21,866 bases of DNA, taken from positions 1-21,866 of the forward strand of contig DATKEH010000430.1 of NCBI GenBank assembly GCA_035546355.1, given 5' to 3'. Source of the DNA: DATKEH01 sp035546355. GTDB lineage: Bacteria; Acidobacteriota; Thermoanaerobaculia; Multivoradales; JAIOJS01. A program made the translations under genes and the position numbers. Below, in pieces: positions 14,843-21,866 of this stretch. Each line of letters starts with the position of its first letter. The first letter of the stretch is position 1. The notes beneath the pieces were generated by a model, which was not told the DNA's origin, did not search any database, and saw nothing but the letters and a program-made list of their open reading frames with translations.

Positions 14843-15757
14843 ATGAGTCGTGCGACGCAGCTGGGCCGCGAGGGGGTGTGGCAGACGGAGCTGCCGGGCC
14901 TGCCCCCCCCCAGGCGCGGCAAGGTCCGCGACCTCTACGACCTCGGCGAGGCGCTGCTGCTGGTGGCGTGCGACCGCATCTCCGCCTACGACCACGTGCT
15001 GCACCCGGCCATCCCGGGCAAGGGCAAGGTACTGAACCAGCTCTCCAACTTCTGGTTCGGCGAGCTGGCGGACCTGGCCCCCAACCACCTCCTGGCCACC
15101 GAGCCCGATGATTTCCCGGCCGCCCTGCGGCCTCACGCCGGGGTGCTTCGCGGTCGCGCGGTGCTGGTGCGCAAGACCCGGGTGGTCCCCTTCGAGTGCG
15201 TCGCCCGCGGCTACCTGGCGGGCAGCGCCTTCCGCGAGTATCGCGATGGCGGCGCGGCCTGCGGCATCGCCCTGCCACCGGGCCTGCAGCGCGCCAGCCG
15301 GCTCCCCGAGCCGATCTTCACCCCCGCCACCAAGGAGGAGAGCGGCCACGACGTCAACGTCAGCGAGGCGGTGATGGCGGCGGCGGTGGGGGCACGGCGC
15401 ACGGCGACCCTGCGCCGCCTGACGCTGGAGGTCTACCGGCGCGGCGCCGCCCACGCGGCGACGCGCGGGCTGCTGCTGGCCGACACCAAGCTCGAGTTCG
15501 GCGAGCTCGCCGGCGAGCTGCTGCTGATCGACGAGGTGCTCACTCCCGACTCCTCCCGCTACTGGGACGGCGACGCCTGGCGTCCCGGCGAAGAGCCCGC
15601 CTCCTTCGACAAACAGTACGTCCGCAACTGGCTCGACGAGACGGGATGGGACCACGAGTCGCCGCCGCCGGAGCTGCCCCCGGAGGTGGTGGAGGGGACG
15701 CTGCAGCGCTACGTCGAGGCCTTCCGGCGGATCACCGGCCGCGAGCCGGATCTGTAG
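14843..15757 (+). CDS. purC: SAICAR synthetase (phosphoribosylaminoimidazole-succinocarboxamide synthase)
   Basis: PurC joins aspartate to CAIR using ATP to form SAICAR in de novo purine synthesis. The 304-residue product carries the family blocks GKVRDLYD at 26-33, DRISAYD at 44-50, GKGKVLNQLS at 59-68, VPFECVARGY at 115-124, DTKLEFG at 214-220, DEVLTPDSSRYW at 230-241 and SFDKQYVRNWL at 254-264. The length is close to the yeast-type form, longer than the 237-residue E. coli enzyme. The ATG at 14843 is chosen by family alignment (the chain begins shortly before the ELPGL and GKVRD blocks); an upstream open extension lies over the previous gene and has no similarity. It follows the cyclase-like gene by ten bases and probably shares its transcript. 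It ends in tandem TAG stops, the second being part of a BIME-like repeat. Confidence 0.96.
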   Translation: MSRATQLGREGVWQTELPGLPPPRRGKVRDLYDLGEALLLVACDRISAYDHVLHPAIPGKGKVLNQLSNFWFGELADLAPNHLLATEPDDFPAALRPHAGVLRGRAVLVRKTRVVPFECVARGYLAGSAFREYRDGGAACGIALPPGLQRASRLPEPIFTPATKEESGHDVNVSEAVMAAAVGARRTATLRRLTLEVYRRGAAHAATRGLLLADTKLEFGELAGELLLIDEVLTPDSSRYWDGDAWRPGEEPASFDKQYVRNWLDETGWDHESPPPELPPEVVEGTLQRYVEAFRRITGREPDL

Positions 15758-15814
15758 TAGGGGCCGGCCTCCGCGCCGGCCCGGGCGGGGACGGAGCCCC
15801 GCCCCTACGACCGG
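15757..15814. repeat. BIME-like unit, copy 1: two inverted GTAG-footed hairpins
   Basis: The core (15757-15808) begins GTAG and ends CTAC, so each end carries a GTAG foot pointing inward. The left half is GTAG plus a perfect 8-bp stem GGGCCGGC/GCCGGCCC with a 6-base loop. The right half, read on the minus strand, is GTAG plus a stem GGGCGGGAC/GTCCCCGCCC with one bulge. GTAG-footed hairpins in inverted pairs are the hallmark of REP/BIME elements moved by RAYT transposases. The first base is the last base of the purC stop codon. It probably also ends transcription or protects the mRNA end between convergent genes, though it lacks a T-tract. Confidence 0.7.
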
Positions 15815-15833
15815 AAGTGACCCCTCGATGGCC

Positions 15834-15891
15834 GTAGGGGCCGGCCTCAGCGCCGGCCCGGGCGGGGACGGAGTCCCGCCCCTACGACCGG
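15834..15891. repeat. BIME-like unit, copy 2
   Basis: This 58-base direct repeat of copy 1 differs at only two positions (C to A in the left loop, C to T in the right hairpin) and keeps the trailing GACCGG. The two units are separated by 19 unrelated bases. The near identity of both copies implies recent duplication or active spread. The left stem stays perfect and the change in the right hairpin leaves GTCCCGCCC able to pair. Confidence 0.72.
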
Positions 15892-15910
15892 CGCGCAGGC
15901 CCGCCGCTAC
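15889..15910 (-). repeat. Degenerate third GTAG hairpin overlapping the radA stop
   Basis: On the minus strand GTAG (15910-15907) includes the radA TAG stop and is followed by a 5-bp stem CGGCG/CGCCG around an 8-base loop. The sequence resembles the left half of the two BIME-like units with several changes. It may be an older, decayed copy in inverted orientation, so that repeats abut the stop codons of both convergent genes. Confidence 0.4.
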
Positions 15911-17256
15911 GCACCGCCGAGAGCGGCCGCCAACTCGCCGACGTGCTCGAGCTCGACCCGGCGCAGCCCCGGCGGCGCCGGGAGGCCTTCGAGCCGCGGC
16001 ACGTAGGCGATGCGAAAACCCAGGGTGGCGATCTCCCGCAGCCGCGCCTCCGCCTGCCCCACCGGCCGCAGCTCGCCCAGCAATCCAATCTCGCCGAAGA
16101 AGGCGGCCTCTCGCGGTACCGGGCGTTCGGAGAGCGCCGAGAGCAGCGCCGCGGCCACCGCCAGATCCACCGCCGGCTCGCGCACCGACAGGCCGCCGAC
16201 GACGTTGAGGTAGAGGTCGCGATCGGCGAACGAGGCGCCGCCGAAGCGCTCCAGCACCGCCACCAGCAGGGCCACGCGGTTGCCGTCCAGGCCGAGGCTG
16301 GTACGGCGGGGGCTGGGGACGCCGCTCGCGTGCACCAGCGCCTGCACCTCGACGAGCACGGGGCGGGAGCCGTGCAGCGTGGCGGCGACCGCCGAGCCCG
16401 GCGCTTCCGGCCGGCGGCGGGCGAGCAGCACCCGCGACGGGTCGCTGACCCCCACCAGGCCGTCGTCCCGCATCTCGTACAGCGCCACCTCCCCGGTGGG
16501 GCCGAAGCGGTTCTTGGCGGCCCGCAGCAACCGGTGGCCGGCGGTGCCCTCCCCCTCGAAGGTGAGGACCGTGTCGACCAGGTGCTCGAGGGACTTGGGG
16601 CCGGCGATGCTGCCCTCCTTGGTGACGTGGCCGACGAGGAACAGCGAGCAGTGGCGGCGCTTGGCCTGCTCGACCAGCACCTCGGCGCAGGCGCGCACCT
16701 GCCCCACCGAGCCCGGAAGGCTGTCGAGGTCGCCGCTGCGCACCGCCTGGATGGAGTCGACGAACAGCGCCGCCGGCGCGTGCTCCTCGACCGCCGCCAG
16801 CACCGACTCGACCTGCGTCTCGCCTGCCACCAGCAGCTCGGGGTGGCCGCAGCCGAGCCGCTGGGCGCGCAGCCGGAGCTGGCGCGGCGACTCCTCGGCG
16901 CTGACGTAGAGCGTGCGCCGCCCCCCCGCCGCCACCGCCTCGGCCACCGCCAGCAGGAGGGTCGACTTGCCGATCCCCGGCTCGCCGGCCAGCAGCACCG
17001 CCGAGCCGGCCACCACGCCACCGCCCAGCACCCGGTCGAGCAGCGGCAGCCCGCTGGCGAAGCGCAGGACGCCTTCGTCGTCGACGGTCGCCAGCGGCGT
17101 GACCTCGGTGGCGGCGGCGGCCGCCCTTCCCTTGCCGCCGGGCTTCACCCGCACCGCCTCCTCGACGAAGGTATCCCAGCCGTCGCACGCCGGGCAGCGG
17201 CCGAGCCAGCGCGCGGTGGCGTGACCGCAGCCCTGGCAGACGAAGCGGGACTTCAT
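15907..17256 (-). CDS. radA: RadA (Sms) DNA repair ATPase/helicase
   Basis: RadA is a RecA-like ATPase that drives branch migration of recombination intermediates. The 449-residue product has an N-terminal four-cysteine zinc finger (C7, C10, C21, C24), Walker A GEPGIGKST at 91-99, Walker B LFVDS near 164-168, the RadA-specific KNRFG motif at 248-252, and a C-terminal Lon-protease-like domain (about 275-449) with no sign of protease function being needed. The length matches the family (about 450-460). The ATG at 17256 lies one base beyond the mlaD stop, so its ribosome site is inside mlaD and translation is coupled. In many bacteria radA lies near dnaB and alr; here three mla genes lie between. 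It converges on purC across the BIME-like repeats. Confidence 0.97.
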   Translation of the reverse strand: MKSRFVCQGCGHATARWLGRCPACDGWDTFVEEAVRVKPGGKGRAAAAATEVTPLATVDDEGVLRFASGLPLLDRVLGGGVVAGSAVLLAGEPGIGKSTLLLAVAEAVAAGGRRTLYVSAEESPRQLRLRAQRLGCGHPELLVAGETQVESVLAAVEEHAPAALFVDSIQAVRSGDLDSLPGSVGQVRACAEVLVEQAKRRHCSLFLVGHVTKEGSIAGPKSLEHLVDTVLTFEGEGTAGHRLLRAAKNRFGPTGEVALYEMRDDGLVGVSDPSRVLLARRRPEAPGSAVAATLHGSRPVLVEVQALVHASGVPSPRRTSLGLDGNRVALLVAVLERFGGASFADRDLYLNVVGGLSVREPAVDLAVAAALLSALSERPVPREAAFFGEIGLLGELRPVGQAEARLREIATLGFRIAYVPRLEGLPAPPGLRRVELEHVGELAAALGGA

Positions 17257-17257
17257 C

Positions 17258-18715
17258 CTAGAACCGCGGGATCGACCCCAGCAGGTACTTCAGATCGTCG
17301 TCGCGCCAGCGGAGGCCGGCGCCGAGGAAGAGGCTGCGGAGCTCGTCGGTCAGAGGGTCGTCGACGCCACCGAGCAGGTAGACGTTGGGGTGGAGCCGCC
17401 AGCCGGCAGTGAACCGCAGGTGGGCGTCGAGGTCCTGCGGGCGGTCGAAGTCGAAGGCCTCGGCGCCGAGCCACCACCGCTCCCCCGGCAGGTACTGCAC
17501 CTCGACGCCGAAGCTCGACTCGATCATCCCGGTCCACAGCCGGAAGCGATCGCCGGCCGGAAGGCCGAACAGGGCGGTGAGGGTGGTGTCGTCCTCTACC
17601 GTGTTGGTCTGGATCACCTCGGTGGTGGTGCTGCCGTCGGCATGGGTGGTGGTGATCGTCTGCGTCTTGCTGCGGTCCTTCCCCTGCGGGCTGTCGACGA
17701 CGCCGACGCGATACCGCCGGCCCGACTGCGGGTCGACCTCGATCTCGAAGGCCCCCCGGCTCTCCTCCACCCCCTCGAGATAGGTCCCTTCCATGGAGAG
17801 GTAGAGCTCGATGTCGCTGATCTTGCGCAGGGAGGTGGTGAGGGCGTCGACGCCCCCCTCGACGCTCTGCAGGGCGGTGACCAGCTCCTCGTGCGCCTCG
17901 TCGCTGGTGAGGAGCTTGCCGAGGGTACCCTCCCCGCGCGCCAGCCGGGCGGCGACCTGGTTGAGGTCCTCCACTCCCCCCTGCAGCGTCGTCGTCAGCT
18001 GCTCGACGTTCTCCAGGCTGCGGCCGAGGGCGCCGCGGTTCTCCGCCACCACCGCCCGCACCTCGCCGAGCAGGCCGCCGAGCTGCTCGCTGATCCGCGG
18101 CAGCTCGCGAGCCAGGGTGGCGCTGACCTGGTGGAAGTTGTCCACCGTGGCGTCCACCTGGGCGCGGTTGGCGGCGACCAGGTCCCGGAGGTCGCCGCTG
18201 GTCTGCTCCAGGCTCACCACCAGCCGGCCCAGCGGCCCCTCGACCTCGAGCTCCCCGGAGAGCTGGCCGGTGACCGCGCGCAGCGAGTCGCCGAGCTGCG
18301 ACACCGAGGCCATCACCTGGTCGATGCTGGCCGGCGCCCGCCCCGGGATGGTGGCCCCTTCCGGTAGCGGCGCGGCGCCCTCGGGGCCCGGCACCAGCTC
18401 GACGTACTTGTCGCCCAGCAGGCCGAGGTTGGTGACCATCGCGTAGGTGCCCTCGGTCAGCCCCAGCGGCTCGTCCAGCAGCAGCGTCGCCACCGCCCGG
18501 CGGCCCTCGAGAGAGATGGTGTCGACCAGCCCCACCCGCACCCCCGCCACTCGCACCGGCGAGCGCTCGTCGAGCCCGGCGACGGTGGGGAAAACCGCGT
18601 AGATCCGCTTCCCCTCCGGCCGGAAGAGGCGGATGTCCTCCGCCTTGAGGATGATGTAGCCCACCACCACCAGGGCGATGGTCATGAAGATCCCGACTTT
18701 GACGGCGTTGGCCAT
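17258..18715 (-). CDS. mlaD: MlaD-type MCE lipid-transport protein with C-terminal beta-rich extension
   Basis: MlaD proteins bind the MlaEF transporter and form a hydrophobic ring for phospholipid passage. The 485-residue product is far longer than E. coli MlaD (183). It has a membrane anchor (about 6-23), one MCE domain (about 35-125, with VRVAGVRVG and NLGLLGDKYVEL), a long helical region (about 130-300) with hydrophobic repeats, and a C-terminal region (300-485) with alternating strands (RYRVGVV, SFGVEVQYL, WWLGAEAFDF, AHLRFTAGWR). The final residue is phenylalanine, as in the outer-membrane protein assembly signal. This matches the transenvelope MlaD of Veillonella parvula, whose C-terminal barrel sits in the outer membrane. 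The ATG at 18715 is chosen because the membrane helix starts at once; it lies 25 bases after mlaF. A barrel is inferred, not shown. Confidence 0.9.
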   Translation of the reverse strand: MANAVKVGIFMTIALVVVGYIILKAEDIRLFRPEGKRIYAVFPTVAGLDERSPVRVAGVRVGLVDTISLEGRRAVATLLLDEPLGLTEGTYAMVTNLGLLGDKYVELVPGPEGAAPLPEGATIPGRAPASIDQVMASVSQLGDSLRAVTGQLSGELEVEGPLGRLVVSLEQTSGDLRDLVAANRAQVDATVDNFHQVSATLARELPRISEQLGGLLGEVRAVVAENRGALGRSLENVEQLTTTLQGGVEDLNQVAARLARGEGTLGKLLTSDEAHEELVTALQSVEGGVDALTTSLRKISDIELYLSMEGTYLEGVEESRGAFEIEVDPQSGRRYRVGVVDSPQGKDRSKTQTITTTHADGSTTTEVIQTNTVEDDTTLTALFGLPAGDRFRLWTGMIESSFGVEVQYLPGERWWLGAEAFDFDRPQDLDAHLRFTAGWRLHPNVYLLGGVDDPLTDELRSLFLGAGLRWRDDDLKYLLGSIPRF

Positions 18716-18740
18716 GGCGTCTCTCTGGGGGTGGAAGGGC

Positions 18741-19574
18741 TCAGCGTTGCAGGGGAGCGCCGGCGACCCCTTCACGGGAAGGCCCGCGGCCGTCCGCTGC
18801 CGACTCCGACGGCGGCTCCTGGTCGGCGGTCAGCGGTCCTTGGGGATCGCGGCGCAGGAACTGTTGCACCCGCGGATCGGCGAGCTGCCGGAAGTCCGCC
18901 GGCGGCGCCAGGGCGATGATCTCGCCGCCGTGGAGCATACCGATGCGGTCGGCGATGCGAAAGGCGCTCGCCATGTCGTGGGTGATGGTCACGGTGGTCG
19001 CTTGCAACCTGCGCTGCAACTCGAGGATCAGCTCGTCGATCACCGCGGCGATCACCGGGTCGAGGCCGGTGGTGGGCTCGTCGAGCAGCAGGATCTCCGG
19101 CTCCAGCGCGATGGCGCGGGCGAAGCCCACCCGGCGCCGCATCCCCCCCGACAGCTCGGCCGGCATCTTCCGCTCCGCCCCTTCGAGGTGGACCAGGTCG
19201 AGGCACTCGGCGACGCGCCGCTCGACCTCCGCGCGCGGGCGCTTGGCCCGCCTCAGCGGAAAGGCGATGTTCTCCCACACCGTCATCGAGTCGAACAGCG
19301 CCCCCTCCTGGAAGGCCATGCCGAAGCGGCGGCGGAAGCGGGTGATGTCGCGGTTGCCGAGGGTCGCGAGGTCCACCCCGTCGACCTCGACCCGCCCCCG
19401 GTCGGGCTGCAGCAGGCCGACCATGTGCTTGAGCAGGACGCTCTTGCCGGTGCCCGAGCCGCCGATGACGACCAGCGACTCGCCGGCGAGCACTTCGAGG
19501 TCCACGCCGTCGAGCACGGTCTTGCCGGCGAACCCCTTGTGCACGCCGACCAGGCGGATGGCGACTTCGGTCAT
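18741..19574 (-). CDS. mlaF: MlaF, ATPase of the Mla/MCE lipid transporter
   Basis: MlaF hydrolyses ATP on the cytoplasmic face to drive phospholipid movement through MlaE. The 277-residue product has Walker A GGSGTGKS at 38-45, the MlaF-typical MAFQEGALFDSMTVWENI near 86-103 (read across the Q-loop), signature LSGGM at 141-145, Walker B ending DEP at 165-167 with the TTGLDP D-loop, and switch histidine H199. After about residue 242 a Pro/Glu/Arg-rich tail of some 35 residues has no family counterpart that I recognise. E. coli MlaF uses a C-terminal extension to clasp its partner, so the tail might matter. The ATG at 19574 shares one base with the mlaE stop (TGATG). No mlaB (STAS-domain activator) gene is present. 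Confidence 0.96.
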   Translation of the reverse strand: MTEVAIRLVGVHKGFAGKTVLDGVDLEVLAGESLVVIGGSGTGKSVLLKHMVGLLQPDRGRVEVDGVDLATLGNRDITRFRRRFGMAFQEGALFDSMTVWENIAFPLRRAKRPRAEVERRVAECLDLVHLEGAERKMPAELSGGMRRRVGFARAIALEPEILLLDEPTTGLDPVIAAVIDELILELQRRLQATTVTITHDMASAFRIADRIGMLHGGEIIALAPPADFRQLADPRVQQFLRRDPQGPLTADQEPPSESAADGRGPSREGVAGAPLQR

Positions 19575-20334
19575 CAGCGGTAGAGAAGCTTGGTGAGGAA
19601 GAAGTCGGAGATCAGGATCGCCATGCTGGCGAAGACCACCGAGCGGGTGGTGGCCCGCCCCACCCCCTCGGCGCCGCCGCGGGTGTAGAAGCCCTGCTGG
19701 CAGCCGATCAGGGCGATCAGCAGGCCGAACACCGCGGCCTTGATCAATCCCGAGCTGATGTCCCAGTAATCCATGTACTGGAAGGTGTTGTCGACGTAGG
19801 TCACGGGGTTGGCTCCCATCAGCACCACCGCCACCAGATACCCGCCGGTGATGCCGATGGCGTCGGCAAGCCCCACCAGCAGCGGCAGCATGATGGTCGT
19901 CGCCCACACCCGCGGCACGATCAGGTAGTGCACCGGGTCGGTGGCCAGGACCTCCAGAGCGTCGATCTGCTCGGTCACCCGCATGGTGCCGAGCTCGGCC
20001 CCCATCGCCGAGCCGCTGCGCCCGGCCAGCACCAGCCCCGCCAGCACGCAGGACAGCTCGCGCACCATCGACAGCGCCACCAGCGAGCCGACGAAGGCCT
20101 CGGCGTTGAAGCGCTTCAACGTGCTGAAGGTCTGCAACGCCATCACCATGCCGGTGAACAGGGCGGTCAGGCCGATCACCGGCGTCGACTCGACGCCCAC
20201 CCGCACCATCTGGCGCGCCAGCTCGCGCAGGTCGTAGGGCGGCCGCACCGTCCACGCCAGCACCCTGGCGAAGAGCTGGAAGAAGCGCCCCACTTCGAGG
20301 AAGAAGCGTTCCAGCGGGCTCCACAGCGCGGCGG

Positions 20335-20338
<4 letters not shown>
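19574..20338 (-). CDS. mlaE: MlaE, permease of the Mla/MCE lipid transporter
   Basis: MlaE is the inner-membrane permease that pairs with MlaF and the MCE protein MlaD. The 254-residue product matches the family length (about 260). It has an amphipathic N-terminal interfacial helix (about 5-30), then five or six hydrophobic segments (about 52-72, 82-106, 145-175, 198-213, 232-250). The family block GTMRVTEQIDALEVL at 117-131, the MlaF-contacting loop, is intact, and PRVWATTIMLPLL follows at 142-154. The ATG at 20338 overlaps the alr stop as ATGA, and its own stop overlaps mlaF as TGATG. Gene order mlaE-mlaF-mlaD is that of a minimal Mla system without the soluble shuttle MlaC. Confidence 0.96.
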
Positions 20339-21494
<1,156 letters not shown>

Positions 21495-21495
<1 letters not shown>

Positions 21496-21866
21496 CAGAA
21501 GGGCCCGGGCGGCCGATCGCGGGCGAGGTTGCGGAAGCTCGTCGTCTCGCCGAGGAAGGCGAGCTCGACCGTGCCGGTCTCGCCGTTGCGGTGCTTGGCC
21601 ACGATCAGCTCGGCCAGGCCGCGTTTGCCGGGGTCGTCGGGGTGGTAGATCTCGTCGCGGTAGATGAAGGCGACGAGGTCGGCGTCCTGCTCGAGGCTGC
21701 CCGACTCGCGCAGGTCGGCCAGCTGCGGGCGGTGGTCGCCGCTGCGCCGCTCGGGCTGCCGCGACAGCTGCGACAGGGCGATCACCGGGATGTCGAGCTC
21801 CTTGGCGAGCTGCTTCATGCCGCGGCTGATGGCGGCGATCTCGAGGTTGCGGTTCTCGTACCGCCC
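21495..21866 (-). CDS. dnaB: Replicative DNA helicase DnaB, C-terminal part (cut by window edge)
   Basis: DnaB is the ring helicase that unwinds DNA at the replication fork and is loaded by PriA-type restart systems. Only the last 123 codons lie in the window; the N-terminal domain and Walker A are beyond position 21866. The visible part is the end of the RecA-like motor: ENRNLEIAAISRG, then LAKELDIPVIALSQLSRQPE, then DLRESGSLEQDADLVAFIYRDE, then the arginine-finger region AKHRNGETGTVELAF. A short basic and proline-rich tail ends the chain. The stop overlaps the alr start as TGATG. The gene is probably first or early in the operon that runs to radA. Confidence 0.96.

Noticed and set aside
12655..14922. 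A 755-residue minus-strand open frame opposite the cyclase-like gene
   Set aside because: The plus-strand frame has protein-like composition, catalytic-looking motifs and leads into purC; the minus frame is a shadow.
15757..15891. CRISPR array
   Set aside because: Only two repeats, each with internal double-hairpin structure and a 19-base gap, and no cas genes; REP/BIME is the better reading.
14774..17188. An 804-residue minus-strand open frame across purC and radA
   Set aside because: It runs through two well-identified genes and the BIME-like repeats; composition is shadow-like.

Overview
This is a compact, very GC-rich (roughly 70%), gene-dense window from a diderm bacterium. An outer-membrane TolC-family protein, a complete Mla-type lipid transporter and several exported proteins show that the cell has two membranes. 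The GC content, a CarD/CdnL RNA polymerase regulator, heavy use of GTG starts and the MlaD architecture would fit Acidobacteriota (for example Thermoanaerobaculia-like lineages) or another deep-branching high-GC phylum such as Myxococcota. That placement is a guess from style, not from a marker-gene comparison. There is no CRISPR array, complete insertion sequence, phage gene or resistance cassette.

Layout. (1) Positions 1-7256, all on the minus strand, look like one long operon. A near-consensus sigma70 promoter (7228-7256) leads into carD, then a secreted coiled-coil/beta protein, a membrane-anchored TPR protein, a small PP0621-like zinc-ribbon protein, priA, accA and recJ. recJ runs off the left edge. 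(2) A divergent promoter drives a plus-strand tRNA-Leu(CAA) at 7361-7446. (3) Reading leftward from 12598, a minus-strand group holds pepA, a DppD/DppF-type pair of peptide ABC-transporter ATPases with no permease or binding protein, and a TolC-family protein. Between tolC and the tRNA lies what looks like the last 20 codons of a deleted MacB/FtsX-type permease. (4) A short plus-strand pair holds an uncharacterised 678-residue protein and purC. The 678-residue protein contains a divergent class III nucleotidyl-cyclase-like domain. (5) A convergent gap after purC holds two near-identical 58-bp BIME-like units and a degenerate third hairpin. (6) From 21866 back to 15907, a minus-strand operon holds dnaB (cut by the right edge), alr, mlaE, mlaF, mlaD and radA. 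Its genes overlap or nearly touch.

How the genes work together. The left operon joins a global transcription regulator with replication restart (PriA), recombinational repair (RecJ) and the first step of fatty-acid synthesis (AccA). The right operon joins the replicative helicase (DnaB), cell-wall precursor supply (Alr), envelope lipid traffic (MlaEFD) and recombination repair (RadA). MlaD carries a C-terminal beta-rich extension ending in phenylalanine. This is the plan expected of a one-protein bridge from inner to outer membrane. PepA beside Dpp-type ATPases suggests peptide uptake and breakdown.

Most worth following up: the divergent cyclase-like protein, the GTAG-footed BIME units, the transenvelope MlaEFD arrangement and the permease remnant beside the tRNA gene.
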